Shown here in pieces: positions 25,282 through 33,989 of a stretch of DNA of 64,000 nt. The position numbers and the translations under genes are program-made. Each line of letters begins with the position of its first letter. The first letter of the stretch is position 1. This stretch comes from Janthinobacterium violaceinigrum (GTDB taxonomy: Bacteria; Pseudomonadota; Gammaproteobacteria; Burkholderiales; Burkholderiaceae_D): positions 272,579 through 336,578 of the forward strand of contig NZ_WFLI01000001.1 of the NCBI RefSeq assembly GCF_009208555.1, written 5' to 3'. The notes below the pieces were generated by a model. It did no database searches, was not told where the DNA came from, and worked only from the letters and a program-made list of their open reading frames with translations.

Positions 25282-26508
25282 TTAATCTTCCAGTTCTTCC
25301 ATGCGTTGCCACTGGGGAAACGGGTCGGGCAGCTTGCGCCAGGCGGCCATGCCCTGGCGCGTTTCCGTGGTGTTGAGTTGGCATTTCTTCAAGTCCGCCT
25401 CGATGGCGGCCTGGTCCATGTCCTGGCCGATGAAGACGATTTCCTGGTAGCGGTCGCCATATGGCTCGTTCCAGCCCGCCTTCATTTCCGCCAGCGAAGC
25501 CGCATCCGTGGGCCAGCGCTCTTTCGGCACGGACGCCCACCACAGGCCCACGGGTTCGATATTCATCAGCTTGCCCGCGCCGGACAGGCTGGCCACCCAC
25601 TCGGGGCGGCTGGCCAGCCAGAAATATCCCTTGCTGCGCACCACGCCGGGTATCGGCTGGGCAATGTAATCGTGCAGGCGCTGCGCGTGGAACGGTTCTT
25701 TCGACCGGTAGACGAAGCTGCCGATGCCATACGTTTCCGTTTCCGGCGTGTGCACGCCCGCCAGTTCCTGGGCCCAGCCCGGCATGCTGGCCGCCTGTTC
25801 CAGGTTGAACAGATTCGTGCCCAGGATGGCGTCCAGCGGCACGACGGACTGGTTCGTCTCGATGATGCGCGCGCCGGGATTCAAGGCCTTGATGACGGCC
25901 AGCACGCGCAGGCGATGGGCCGCGTCGACCATGTCCACCTTGTTGAGGACGATGACATTGGCAAATTCGATCTGTTCCGTGAGTAAATTGGCCAGCTGGC
26001 GGTCGTCGCCCTCGCCCGCCGTTTCGCCCCGCTGCTCGAGGCTGTCTTCGCTGTGGAAATCGTCGAGCAGGTTGGCGCAGTCGACCACGGTGACCATGCA
26101 GTCGATGCGTGCCACGTCATTCAGGCTGTCGCCATGCTCATCCTCGAAGTCGAAGGTGGCGGCCACGGGCATCGGTTCGCCCACGCCCGTCGATTCGATC
26201 AGCAGGTAGTCGAAACGGTCTTCCGCGGCCAGGCGCCGCACTTCCTGCAACAGATCGTCGCGCAGGGTGCAGCAGATGCAGCCGTTGGACATTTCCACCA
26301 GTTTTTCTTCCGTGCGCGACAGGGCCGCACCGGCCGCCTCGGCGCTGTCCTGCACCAGCGAGGCGTCGATATTGACCTCGCTCATGTCGTTGACGATGAC
26401 GGCCACGCGCTTGCCTTCGCGGTTGCGCAGTATGTGGTTGAGCAAGGTGGTCTTGCCGGCGCCGAGAAAGCCGGACAGGACGGTGACGGGGAGTTTGCGC
26501 TGGGTCAT
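25282..26508 (-). CDS. zigA: ZigA-like zinc-responsive COG0523 GTPase
   Basis: A 408-residue G3E GTPase that starts at ATG 26508 ([20 protein letters not shown]). P-loop 13-20, CxCC at C77/C79/C80 (SNGCICC), VIESTG-like [11 protein letters not shown], guanine motif NKVDMVD, and a long C-terminal CobW domain (about 270-395; [11 protein letters not shown]). Length and sequence fit the ZigA/YciC subfamily, which is induced by Zur on zinc starvation and supplies zinc to essential enzymes. It sits 19 bp upstream of the second GTPase gene, heading a three-gene metal operon, and has a repeat-rich 5' leader and a Zur-like palindrome in its promoter. Confidence 0.87.
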   Translation of the reverse strand: MTQRKLPVTVLSGFLGAGKTTLLNHILRNREGKRVAVIVNDMSEVNIDASLVQDSAEAAGAALSRTEEKLVEMSNGCICCTLRDDLLQEVRRLAAEDRFDYLLIESTGVGEPMPVAATFDFEDEHGDSLNDVARIDCMVTVVDCANLLDDFHSEDSLEQRGETAGEGDDRQLANLLTEQIEFANVIVLNKVDMVDAAHRLRVLAVIKALNPGARIIETNQSVVPLDAILGTNLFNLEQAASMPGWAQELAGVHTPETETYGIGSFVYRSKEPFHAQRLHDYIAQPIPGVVRSKGYFWLASRPEWVASLSGAGKLMNIEPVGLWWASVPKERWPTDAASLAEMKAGWNEPYGDRYQEIVFIGQDMDQAAIEADLKKCQLNTTETRQGMAAWRKLPDPFPQWQRMEELED

Positions 26509-26536
26509 GAGTATCTTTCGGATGGGGACGATGAAG

Positions 26537-26597
26537 GTTGACAAATAGGGTGGCAGATGCGGTTGCAAATGCGCTGGCAAATACGGCGGCAATGCGC
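26537..26597. repeat. Degenerate 12-bp tandem repeats in the zigA leader
   Basis: Three clean units GTGGCAGATGCG (26550-26561), GTTGCAAATGCG (26562-26573), CTGGCAAATACG (26574-26585), flanked by a diverged unit on each side. They fall between the zigA-like start codon and the divergent promoter, inside the likely 5' untranslated leader. Confidence 0.6.
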
Positions 26598-26608
26598 GGC
26601 GGATTTTT

Positions 26609-26656
26609 AAATGCAAGTCGATTGCGTTTGAATTATAATGCAGCTCACTTGCATTT
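26609..26656. promoter_or_regulatory. Divergent zinc promoter: 10-bp inverted repeat with inner Zur-like palindrome
   Basis: AAATGCAAGT (26609-26618) and ACTTGCATTT (26647-26656) are a perfect inverted repeat with a 28-bp spacer. Inside lies TGAATTATAATGCA (26629-26642), palindromic at 12 of 14 positions and of Fur/Zur-box character. Its core ATTATAAT (26632-26639) reads as TATAAT on both strands and could be a shared -10 for the zigA-like operon and the ABC operon. Confidence 0.6.
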
Positions 26657-26699
26657 GTGCGGCAATCTTTGCCAGCCGGCCAGCTTTCCGAAAGACTCC

Positions 26700-27356
26700 A
26701 TGCTCCACCTCGACTCACTGACCTACGGCTATGACAGCGCCCGCCCCGTGCTGGACATCGCCGCCTTTCACTTGCCCATCGGACAGCACGCGCTGCTGCT
26801 GGGGCCATCCGGCTCCGGCAAATCGACCTTGCTGCATTTGCTGGCCGGCATCCTGGCGCCCCAGGCCGGCCGCCTCGAAGTGGCGGGCACGTCCCTGCCC
26901 AGCCTCACGCCGCGCCAGCGCGACAGCTGGCGCGGCCGCGCCATCGGCTTGCTGCCCCAGCAACTGGCGCTGGTGCCCAGCTTGAACGTGCTCGATAATG
27001 TCCTGTTGCCCGCCTACGCCAGCGACCAGCGGCCCGATCCGGCCCGCGCCGCCAGCCTGCTGGGCCAGCTGGGTCTGGCCGACAAGCTCGATGCCTACCC
27101 GTACGCCTTGAGCGGCGGCCAGCGGCAGCGTGCCGCCATCGCGCGCGCCGTCGTCATGCGCCCGCAACTGATCCTGGCCGACGAGCCGACGGCCAACCTC
27201 GACGACGACGCCTGCGCCACCGTCGTGCATCTGCTTGCCCGGCAAGCGGCGCAAGCAGGCGCCTCGCTGGTAATCGCCAGCCACGACGCCAGGGTGCTGG
27301 CCGCCTTGCCGAACGCAGCCGTGCTGCGCCTGCCGCGCGCCAGGGGGGCGGCATGA
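26700..27356 (+). CDS. ABC transporter ATPase, LolD-like (zinc-regulated)
   Basis: A 218-residue ATPase of the MacB/LolD family, ATG at 26700. Walker [10 protein letters not shown] at 35-43, Q-loop LLPQQLAL, signature LSGGQRQR near 139, Walker B LILADEP, and the H-loop ASHDARVL. It overlaps its permease gene by 4 bp (ATGA). With DUF3299 and thioredoxin genes it forms an operon resembling the Zur-repressed PA4063-PA4066 region of Pseudomonas aeruginosa. It likely powers export or extraction across the inner membrane rather than zinc import. Confidence 0.88.
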   Translation: MLHLDSLTYGYDSARPVLDIAAFHLPIGQHALLLGPSGSGKSTLLHLLAGILAPQAGRLEVAGTSLPSLTPRQRDSWRGRAIGLLPQQLALVPSLNVLDNVLLPAYASDQRPDPARAASLLGQLGLADKLDAYPYALSGGQRQRAAIARAVVMRPQLILADEPTANLDDDACATVVHLLARQAAQAGASLVIASHDARVLAALPNAAVLRLPRARGAA

Positions 27357-28543
27357 ACGCGGCCACCCTGGCCTGGCGCGCGCTGCGCCACAAGCCGCTG
27401 GCCTCCAGCCTGAACCTGCTGCTGATCGCCATCGGCATCGCCATGATGACCTTCATACTCGCCGTCTCCGTCCAGCTGGAAGAGCATGCGGAACGCGATG
27501 CGCAGGGCATCGACCTGGTGGTGGGCGCGAAAGGTTCCCCACTGCAATTGATCCTGTCATCCGTGTATCACGCCGATATTCCGACCGGCAATATTCCGGA
27601 CTCGGCACTGGCGGCCCTGGCCGCGCAGCCGCTGGTGAACTACGCGATTCCCCTCGCGCTGGGCGACAATTTCCACGGCTTCCGCATTGTCGGCAGCACC
27701 ACGGCCCTGCTGGGCCATTACGGCGCACACCTGGCGCAAGGGGCGCTGTTCGCGCAGCCGATGCAAGCCGTATTCGGCGCCCGCGCCGCACGCGAGACGG
27801 GCGCGACACTGGGGGCCCGCTTCGCGGGATCGCACGGTCTGGCGGCGGGCGGCGAACTACACGCGCATGCGCCGTACACGGTGACGGGCATTTTGGCGCC
27901 CACGGGCACGGTGCTGGACCGGCTGATCCTCACGCCCGTCGCCTCCGTGTGGCAGGTGCATGAAACGGACCCCGATGAACAGCCGGCAGCGGCCCCCGAG
28001 CGCGAACTGACGGCCGTGCTGGTGCAATATGCATCGCCGCTGGCGGCCGTCAGCCTGCCCCGCTGGGTCAATGGCCAGCCGCGTCTGCAGGCGGCCCAGC
28101 CCGCATTCGAGGCGGCACGGCTGTTCAATCTGCTGGGCGTGGGCATCGATGTGCTGCGGGCGATTGCCGCCAGCGTGCTGCTGGTGGCGGCCCTGTCCCT
28201 GTTCGTAGCCCTGTACGGCGCGCTGGAAGAGCGCAAGACCGACCTGGCCATCCTGCGCACCCTGGGCGCCTCGCCCGCCACACTGCTGCGCCTGCTGCTG
28301 GCGCAAGGCTTGCTGCTGTCGCTGGCGGGCGCGGGGCTGGGCTGGCTGCTGGGCCATGGCGGCGTGGCGCTGCTGCAGTGGAGTATGAAAGACGAACAGC
28401 AACTGAACCTGCAGGCGTGGCGCGTCGTCGCTGGCGAAGCGTGGCTGCCCGTGATCGCCGCCGGCGTGGGCTTGCTGGCCGCCGCCCTTCCCGCCCTGCG
28501 CGCCTACCGCACCGATATCGCCGCCACCCTGGCGCGCCCCTGA
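27353..28543 (+). CDS. FtsX/LolE-like ABC transporter permease
   Basis: A 396-residue permease with the MacB_PCD/FtsX plan: one N-terminal TM helix (about 15-38, LLLIAIGIAMMTFILAVSV in part), a periplasmic domain to about 255, and three C-terminal helices (about 262-285, 305-335, 360-385) with the FtsX-type LALFVALYGALEERKTDLAILRTLGASP region in the loop (AILRTLGASP is diagnostic). Partner of the preceding ATPase. Family members move lipoproteins or transduce mechanical signals; cargo here is unknown but regulation suggests a zinc-starvation role. Confidence 0.87.
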   Translation: MNAATLAWRALRHKPLASSLNLLLIAIGIAMMTFILAVSVQLEEHAERDAQGIDLVVGAKGSPLQLILSSVYHADIPTGNIPDSALAALAAQPLVNYAIPLALGDNFHGFRIVGSTTALLGHYGAHLAQGALFAQPMQAVFGARAARETGATLGARFAGSHGLAAGGELHAHAPYTVTGILAPTGTVLDRLILTPVASVWQVHETDPDEQPAAAPERELTAVLVQYASPLAAVSLPRWVNGQPRLQAAQPAFEAARLFNLLGVGIDVLRAIAASVLLVAALSLFVALYGALEERKTDLAILRTLGASPATLLRLLLAQGLLLSLAGAGLGWLLGHGGVALLQWSMKDEQQLNLQAWRVVAGEAWLPVIAAGVGLLAAALPALRAYRTDIAATLARP

Positions 28544-28553
28544 GGAGAGAGCC

Positions 28554-29021
28554 ATGTTGAAAATCCTTGTTTTAAGCGCCTGCCTGCTGCTGGCCGGCAT
28601 CGCCGCGGCGGCGCCAGCCGATGAACCGCCGTCGTTCTTCGCCCCATTGACGGACTTGCCCGGCGTGGTGTCGTGGAAGCTGCTGGGCCAGGCCACCACG
28701 GTCAAGGCAAAAAAAGGCCGCATGGTGCCGAAATACACGCCGGAAATCAGCGCGCTCGACAATACTGACGTGAAGGTGCAAGGCTTCATGATGCCGCTGG
28801 AAGCGGGCCAGAAGCAGAAACACTTCCTGCTGACCGTCACCTCGGCCAGCTGTCCCTACTGCCTGCCCGCGGGTCCGGAAGGCGTGGTGGAAATCAAGAG
28901 CCGCACACCCGTGAAATTCAGCTACGCGCCCTTCATCGTGCAGGGCAAGCTGAAAGTGCTGGCCAGCGACCCCATGGGCCTGTATTACCGCATGACGGAT
29001 GCGGCCGTGGTACCGCAATGA
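28554..29021 (+). CDS. Periplasmic DUF3299 protein
   Basis: A 155-residue exported protein with a signal peptide ending AAA-A20. The body matches DUF3299: SWKLLGQATT, VKVQGFMMPLE, FLLTVTSASCPYCLPAGP. The C100-P-Y-C103 pair could bind metal or be redox active. DUF3299 genes commonly accompany LolDE-like permeases in Zur regulons (for example PA4066 next to PA4064-4065). The gene overlaps the following thioredoxin-like gene by 4 bp. Possibly a periplasmic zinc-handling factor; unproven. Confidence 0.82.
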   Translation: MLKILVLSACLLLAGIAAAAPADEPPSFFAPLTDLPGVVSWKLLGQATTVKAKKGRMVPKYTPEISALDNTDVKVQGFMMPLEAGQKQKHFLLTVTSASCPYCLPAGPEGVVEIKSRTPVKFSYAPFIVQGKLKVLASDPMGLYYRMTDAAVVPQ

Positions 29022-29473
29022 CGCGCTGGCCCGCACTGTTGCTGGCGTTCGCCTGCCAGGCGCACGCCGCGCCGCTGCACTTCGACCTGCCCCGCCTTGA
29101 TGGCGACGGCCAGCTCAGGCTGAACCAGTTCCGCGGCCAGGCCGTCGTGCTGAACTTCTGGGCCAGCAACTGCCTGCCCTGCATCCAGGAGCTGCCCGTC
29201 TTGCATGCCTACGCCGCCAGCCAGCCACGGCAACGCGTGATCGGCATCGCCGTCGATACGCGACCGGCCGCGCAAGCGTACCTGCGGCGCCACCCGGCCA
29301 GCTATCCGCAAGCCTTGTCCAGCCCCGCCTTGCTGCCCACCTTTGGCAATCAAATCAAAGGCTTGCCGTACACAGTGATTGTGAACTCTCAACATCGGAT
29401 CTGCACGCGGCGTCTGGGGCCCGTCGATGCGGCGTGGCTGGCCAAGGCCGTGGCTGCCTGCGGCGGCCCTTGA
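29018..29473 (+). CDS. TlpA/ResA-like periplasmic thioredoxin
   Basis: A 151-residue thioredoxin-fold protein with signal peptide (cut near AHA-17). Active site C52-L-P-C55 in WASNCLPCIQELP, cis-Pro loop GLPYTVIVN. It is the last gene of the zinc-regulated operon and could keep the CPYC cysteines of the preceding DUF3299 protein reduced. The family usually acts as a membrane-facing thiol reductase; this one is free of a TM anchor beyond the signal. Confidence 0.85.
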   Translation: MTRWPALLLAFACQAHAAPLHFDLPRLDGDGQLRLNQFRGQAVVLNFWASNCLPCIQELPVLHAYAASQPRQRVIGIAVDTRPAAQAYLRRHPASYPQALSSPALLPTFGNQIKGLPYTVIVNSQHRICTRRLGPVDAAWLAKAVAACGGP

Positions 29474-29492
29474 ATCCATGCGCCTTGCACGG

Positions 29493-29510
29493 CTGTCATC
29501 GCGCCGTCAT
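29493..29510 (+). promoter_or_regulatory. Pho box (PhoB site)
   Basis: CTGTCAT-CGCG-CCGTCAT: two 7-bp direct repeats with the 4-bp spacer of the PhoB consensus, with one mismatch in 14. It lies 46 bp before the ATG of a 5'-nucleotidase-like lipoprotein gene. Confidence 0.7.
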
Positions 29511-29556
29511 ATGGCGGCGTTACAGTCGCGTCCTTTGAATCTCTCCGAGGGCGGTA

Positions 29557-31659
29557 ATGAAAACAAATTGGGTCATGCTGGCAGCGCTGGCAAGTGCAGG
29601 TCTCGTCGGTTGCAACGGCAGTTCGAATACCCCGGCCACACCGGCCATTCCCGAAGGCACGACGGTCACCGTCGCATTGCTGGAAACCACGGACATCCAC
29701 TCGAACGTCCTCAGTTATAACTACTATGCGCTGGCCGAAGACACGAGCCTGGGCCTGGAGCGCACGTCGACCCTGATCCAGGCGGCGCGCGCGGAAAATC
29801 CGAACAATGTGCTGCTCGACGATGGCGACGTCATCCAGGGCACTTTGCTCGCCGACCTGCAGGCCGTGGCCGCGCCCGTGCCATGTTCCGGCACCTTGGC
29901 CGTGCACAAGGCCATGAACGCGCTGAAATACGATGCGGGCGGCATGGGCAACCACGAGTTCAACTATGGCCTCGCTTACCTGAGCCAGATCACCAACACG
30001 GATTTCGGCATTCCCGGCGTGGCCAAGCCGACGGGTACCTGCGGCGCGCCCGCCTTCCCTTCCGTGCTGAGCAATGTCGTCGGCGTGTCCAGCGGCAAGC
30101 CCATCTTCCAGCCCTACACCGTGCTGCCCCGCGATTTCGCCGCCACGGCGCCCGATGGCAGCAAGCTGACCGTGAAGATCAATGTGGGCGTGCTGAGCTT
30201 TGTGCCGCCGCAGATCCTCGAATGGGACCAGAAAGTACTCGCCGGCAAGGTCAGCGTGACGGGCGTGCAGGAAGCGGCGAAACAATACGTGCCGGAATTG
30301 CGCAGCAAGGGCGCCGACCTCGTCGTGGCCCTGTCGCATGGCGGCCTGGACACCAGCGCCTACAGCCCGAAGATGGAAAACGGCAGCTACCACCTGACCA
30401 GCACGGGCATCGATGCGCTGATGATCGGCCATTCGCACTTGATCTTCCCGAAAGGCAAGGAAGAAGGCGCAGCCGCCCTGGACGCCTCGTTTGCCGCCTT
30501 CCCCGCCAGCGCGAAGATCGACGCCGTCAACGGTTTCGTCAACGGTGTGCCTACCGTCATGGCGCAAAGCTGGGGCCGCCGTCTGGGCATCATCAAGCTG
30601 ACCATGGCCTATCAGGGCGGCAAGTGGGTGGTGCAGCCGGCCAAGACGAGCGTGGAATCGCGCGGCTTCAAGTACACGGATGGCAAGACCCTCGTGAAAG
30701 CCGACCCGGCCATCGCACCGCTGGTGGCCACCGAGCATGCAGCCACCATCGCCTACGCCAAGCAGCCGCTGGGCATCAGCACGGATTTCGAGATGTCCGC
30801 CTACTTCGCGCTGGTGGGTGACGTGAGCGCCATCCAGCTGGTCAACCAGGCGCAGCTCGACTACGTGAAGAACTTCATCGCCACCAGCACGGATGCCACC
30901 TTGTCGAGCTACAAGAACATCCCCGTGATCTCGTGCAGCGCGCCATTCAAGGCGGGCCGCAACGGGCCATCGGACTTCACGGACGTGGCCGCTGGCGCGA
31001 CGCCGGCCGCCCCCGTCGGCTTGCAAGTGCGCAATCCGGGCGATCTGTATTTGTATAGCAATAACAACCTGCAAGCGGTGAAGATCAAGGGTTCGGACTT
31101 GAAGGCATGGCTGGAAACGTCGGCCAAGCAGTTTGCCCAGATCGATCCGGCCAGCAGCGCCGAGCAGGACCTGGTGCCGTCGTATGGCACGATCTACAAC
31201 TACGACGTGTTTTATGCGGAAAACAATGCGCTGACGTACCAGATCGACGTGACGAAACCGGCGGGCAGCCGCATCGTCAACCTCACGTACAAGGGCGCGG
31301 CGGTGGCCGATGGCGATGACTTCATCGTGGCTACCAACGACTACCGCGCCGGTGGTGGTGGCGCCGTGCCTGGCATCGATGGCAGCAAGACCATCATCAA
31401 GTCGCCCGATGCGAACCAGGCCGTGGTCAGCAACTACCTGGCGTCGCTGAGCACCAAGGGCGGCAAGGTAACCTTGGCAGCCAATGGCAGCGCGCGCAGC
31501 TGGAGCTTCGTCAAGACGGCCACGGCCGGTCCCGTGATCCTGCGCTCGGCGCCGGGCCACCTGGCGCTGGCGCAAGGCAGCGGCATTGCCAACGTGGCGG
31601 CCGAAGGCGGCCTCGACGCCAGCGGCTTCGCCAAGTACCGCATCGACCTGAGCAAATAA
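29557..31659 (+). CDS. Lipoprotein 5'-nucleotidase / 2',3'-cyclic phosphodiesterase
   Basis: A 700-residue enzyme of the CpdB/UshA family. The signal peptide ends in lipobox LVGC19. The metallophosphatase domain (about 38-330) has all metal motifs: TTDIHSN, DDGDVIQG, GNHEFNYG, SHGGLD and GHSH. The 5'-nucleotidase C-terminal domain (about 400-640) includes NPGDLYLYSNNNL and NDYRAGGGGAVPG. It should release phosphate from nucleotides in the periplasm. The Pho box upstream suggests phosphate-starvation control. Confidence 0.92.
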   Translation: MKTNWVMLAALASAGLVGCNGSSNTPATPAIPEGTTVTVALLETTDIHSNVLSYNYYALAEDTSLGLERTSTLIQAARAENPNNVLLDDGDVIQGTLLADLQAVAAPVPCSGTLAVHKAMNALKYDAGGMGNHEFNYGLAYLSQITNTDFGIPGVAKPTGTCGAPAFPSVLSNVVGVSSGKPIFQPYTVLPRDFAATAPDGSKLTVKINVGVLSFVPPQILEWDQKVLAGKVSVTGVQEAAKQYVPELRSKGADLVVALSHGGLDTSAYSPKMENGSYHLTSTGIDALMIGHSHLIFPKGKEEGAAALDASFAAFPASAKIDAVNGFVNGVPTVMAQSWGRRLGIIKLTMAYQGGKWVVQPAKTSVESRGFKYTDGKTLVKADPAIAPLVATEHAATIAYAKQPLGISTDFEMSAYFALVGDVSAIQLVNQAQLDYVKNFIATSTDATLSSYKNIPVISCSAPFKAGRNGPSDFTDVAAGATPAAPVGLQVRNPGDLYLYSNNNLQAVKIKGSDLKAWLETSAKQFAQIDPASSAEQDLVPSYGTIYNYDVFYAENNALTYQIDVTKPAGSRIVNLTYKGAAVADGDDFIVATNDYRAGGGGAVPGIDGSKTIIKSPDANQAVVSNYLASLSTKGGKVTLAANGSARSWSFVKTATAGPVILRSAPGHLALAQGSGIANVAAEGGLDASGFAKYRIDLSK

Positions 31660-31714
31660 GGTCCATGGGCCGGGACTGCAACGGTTCCGGCCCCCGCAAT
31701 GAAAGGTGATCAAG

Positions 31715-32407
31715 ATGAAACACGCACTCTCCCTGCCTGCCGTCGTCCTCGCTGCCGCCCTGGCCGCCTGCCAGGCGTCGCCGCCGCCCACGTCGGCCGA
31801 GATCGAAGCCGTCGCCATGCATGCGCGCCAGGCGGGCGACCACCTGGCCGAACGCAAGGTGCGCAGCTGGGCCAGCAAGGACATGCCGGTGGCCGAGCGG
31901 GAACTGGCGCTGATTTACCAGACCCGTCCCGAACGCCGCGCCGATGCGCTGGCCCTGTTCGAACAGGCGGCCCGCGCGGGCGACACGGAGGCGGCATTCG
32001 AACTGGGCCAGATGCGGCGCGCGGCAGCCCCGGACCAGGCGTGGCTGTGGTACCGGCAAGCGGCCCAGCAAGGCCATGCGAAAGCGGCCCTGATGCTGGG
32101 CTTGCTGGCGGCAAATGGCGAAGGCGTGCCGCAAGACCCCGTGACGGCCGCGCATTGGCTGGAAAAGTCCAGCGAGCTGGGCAACCCGCATGCCATGTTC
32201 CTGCTGTACAACGCCTACCGCGAAGGCCGCGGCGTGCCGCGCGACCTGGCCAAGGGGCGTGAACTGCTGGAAGAAGCGGCCCACCACGAATATCCGCCCG
32301 CCATCCAGGAACTGGCGATGACGGTGCAGGCCGGCGACGCTCTGCGCGCGGGCCACCTGATGAAGGAAGCGACGGAGCACCGGCACAACAACTGGAACCG
32401 TTTCTAG
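31715..32407 (+). CDS. Sel1-repeat lipoprotein
   Basis: A 230-residue lipoprotein; signal with lipobox LAAC, start at ATG 31715 (an in-frame GTG lies 9 nt upstream). Residues about 65-200 carry three or four Sel1-like repeats, for example ALALFEQAARAGDTEAAFELG and AAHWLEKSSELGNPHAMFLLY (given in part). Such solenoids bind partner proteins. It follows the nucleotidase by 55 bp and might share its Pho-controlled transcript. It ends 2 bp from the convergent MocR gene. Confidence 0.85.
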   Translation: MKHALSLPAVVLAAALAACQASPPPTSAEIEAVAMHARQAGDHLAERKVRSWASKDMPVAERELALIYQTRPERRADALALFEQAARAGDTEAAFELGQMRRAAAPDQAWLWYRQAAQQGHAKAALMLGLLAANGEGVPQDPVTAAHWLEKSSELGNPHAMFLLYNAYREGRGVPRDLAKGRELLEEAAHHEYPPAIQELAMTVQAGDALRAGHLMKEATEHRHNNWNRF

Positions 32408-32408
32408 T

Positions 32409-33863
32409 TCAGACGGGCATCCGGCGCGCTGCCCTTGCCAGCTGCGCCAGGCGCCTCAGCAGCGGCGCGTACAGGCCGGGCGCCGTGTTGCCGTAGCCGA
32501 GCACCAGGCCATTGTCCGCGGGCGTCGCCGCCAGCGCAAAGCTGGACAGGGCCGTGGGCGCCAAGCCGTACGCGCGCGCGGCCCCGGCGATGGCGGCATC
32601 CGGAAAATCCGGGGGCAGACGGACAGTCAGGTGCAGGCCGCAATGGCCTCCCTCTATGCTGTGCGGCACGTCGAACGACTGCGCCAGCGCCGCGCGCAAA
32701 GCCTGTTGCCGCTCGCGGTACAGGCGGCGCATGCGCCCCAAGTGGCGCGCATATTGCCCGCTGTCGATGAAATGCGCCATGGCCAGCTGTTCCAGCCGGT
32801 GCCCGCCGCGCAGCATGGCGGCCAGCGGTGCCTGAGCCGCCGCCAGCAAGGCGGGCGGCAAGACGAGAAAGCCCAGGCGCAAGGCGGGAAACATGGTCTT
32901 GCTGAACGTGCCCACATACAAGACCGGCCCCTGGCTGGCCAAGCCCTGCATGGCGGCGATCGGCTCGCCCGCATGACGAAATTCACTGTCGTAATCATCC
33001 TCGATCAGCCACGCGCCATGCGCTTGCGCCGCCTCGATCAGCTGCAGGCGCCGCGTGGCCGACAGCACCGGGCCCAGCGGATATTGGTGGGCAGGCGTCG
33101 TGTAGACGAGGCGCGGTGGCCGGGCCTGCCAATCCTCGGCACTGGCCACCATGCCCTGTCCATCGACACGCATGGGCACGATGCGCAGGTCGCCCGCGCG
33201 CATGGCCGCCTTGGCGCCGCGGTAGCCGGGGTCTTCCACCCACGCCGTCTCGCCAGGGTTGCTCAGCAGCCGCACGCACAGCCCCAGCGCCTCTTGCGCC
33301 CCTTCCGTGATGATGATTTGCCCAGGCACGCAACGCACACCGCGCGCCACGCCCAGATAGCGGGCAATCGCCGCGCGCAGGGCCGGTTTGCCAGCCGGCT
33401 CGCCATACGCGAGCGCGGCACTGCCGCTGCGGCAGGCAACATCGAGCGCGCGCCGCCACGCTGCCAGCGGAAACTGCGGCAAGGCCGGTTCGCCGGGACG
33501 CAGCGCGGCGGGAACACATTCAGTGACGGGCGTGGCCGACAACGGTACTGTGCGCCGCGCTAACGGCGGCATGGGCGGCGCGGCCGGCGCCACGCCAGGC
33601 TGCGGCAAGACGGCAACCACCGTGCCTTGCCGCCCCGCAAGGACAAAGCCTTCCACCGCCAGTTGCTCGTACACGGCACTGACGGTATTGCGCGCAATGC
33701 CCAGGGTCTGCGCCAGCAGGCGCGACGCGGGCAGGCGGGTTCCTGCCGGCAGGCTGCCCGCGAGCATGGCGTATTTCAGGCGCGCATGCAATTGCCGTTG
33801 CAGGGGCGCGGCGTCCGGCGCACGGGACAGGGGAAGTTCGAGAGGCGTTTGCGGCTGGTTCAT
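32409..33863 (-). CDS. MocR/PdxR-family PLP-dependent transcriptional regulator
   Basis: A 484-residue GntR-aminotransferase fusion, beginning at ATG 33863 (MNQPQTPLELPLSRA). The N-terminal wHTH (about 20-85; LPASRLLAQTLGIARNTVSAVYEQL in part) is followed by a fold-type I aminotransferase domain with TEGAQEAL, DPGYRGAK, the IEDDYDSEFR cofactor Asp and the PLP lysine in GTFSKTMFPALRLGF. Members regulate vitamin B6, taurine or GABA genes. The divergent acetyltransferase gene is the most likely target. A TGGGGC-CAA-GCCCCA dyad lies at 33918-33932 in the gap. Confidence 0.9.
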   Translation of the reverse strand: MNQPQTPLELPLSRAPDAAPLQRQLHARLKYAMLAGSLPAGTRLPASRLLAQTLGIARNTVSAVYEQLAVEGFVLAGRQGTVVAVLPQPGVAPAAPPMPPLARRTVPLSATPVTECVPAALRPGEPALPQFPLAAWRRALDVACRSGSAALAYGEPAGKPALRAAIARYLGVARGVRCVPGQIIITEGAQEALGLCVRLLSNPGETAWVEDPGYRGAKAAMRAGDLRIVPMRVDGQGMVASAEDWQARPPRLVYTTPAHQYPLGPVLSATRRLQLIEAAQAHGAWLIEDDYDSEFRHAGEPIAAMQGLASQGPVLYVGTFSKTMFPALRLGFLVLPPALLAAAQAPLAAMLRGGHRLEQLAMAHFIDSGQYARHLGRMRRLYRERQQALRAALAQSFDVPHSIEGGHCGLHLTVRLPPDFPDAAIAGAARAYGLAPTALSSFALAATPADNGLVLGYGNTAPGLYAPLLRRLAQLARAARRMPV

Positions 33864-33989
33864 GGGGTAGGCGTGAAATCGTGGCACTATGAAATATACA
33901 CTGACTGGCGCTTGTGATGGGGCCAAGCCCCACTTATCCTGCCTGTCTCAGGACCGCAGCGTGCGGGCCGCCTCAGCAGAAAGCCATCC

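Noticed and set aside
29389..31884. 831-codon frame antisense to the 5'-nucleotidase gene
   Set aside because: The plus-strand enzyme has all catalytic motifs and a lipobox; the antisense frame has no recognisable features.
33918..33932. TGGGGC-CAA-GCCCCA dyad as MocR operator
   Set aside because: MocR regulators usually bind direct repeats; a short GC dyad with a 3-bp loop could be chance in this composition, so it is mentioned only with the gene.
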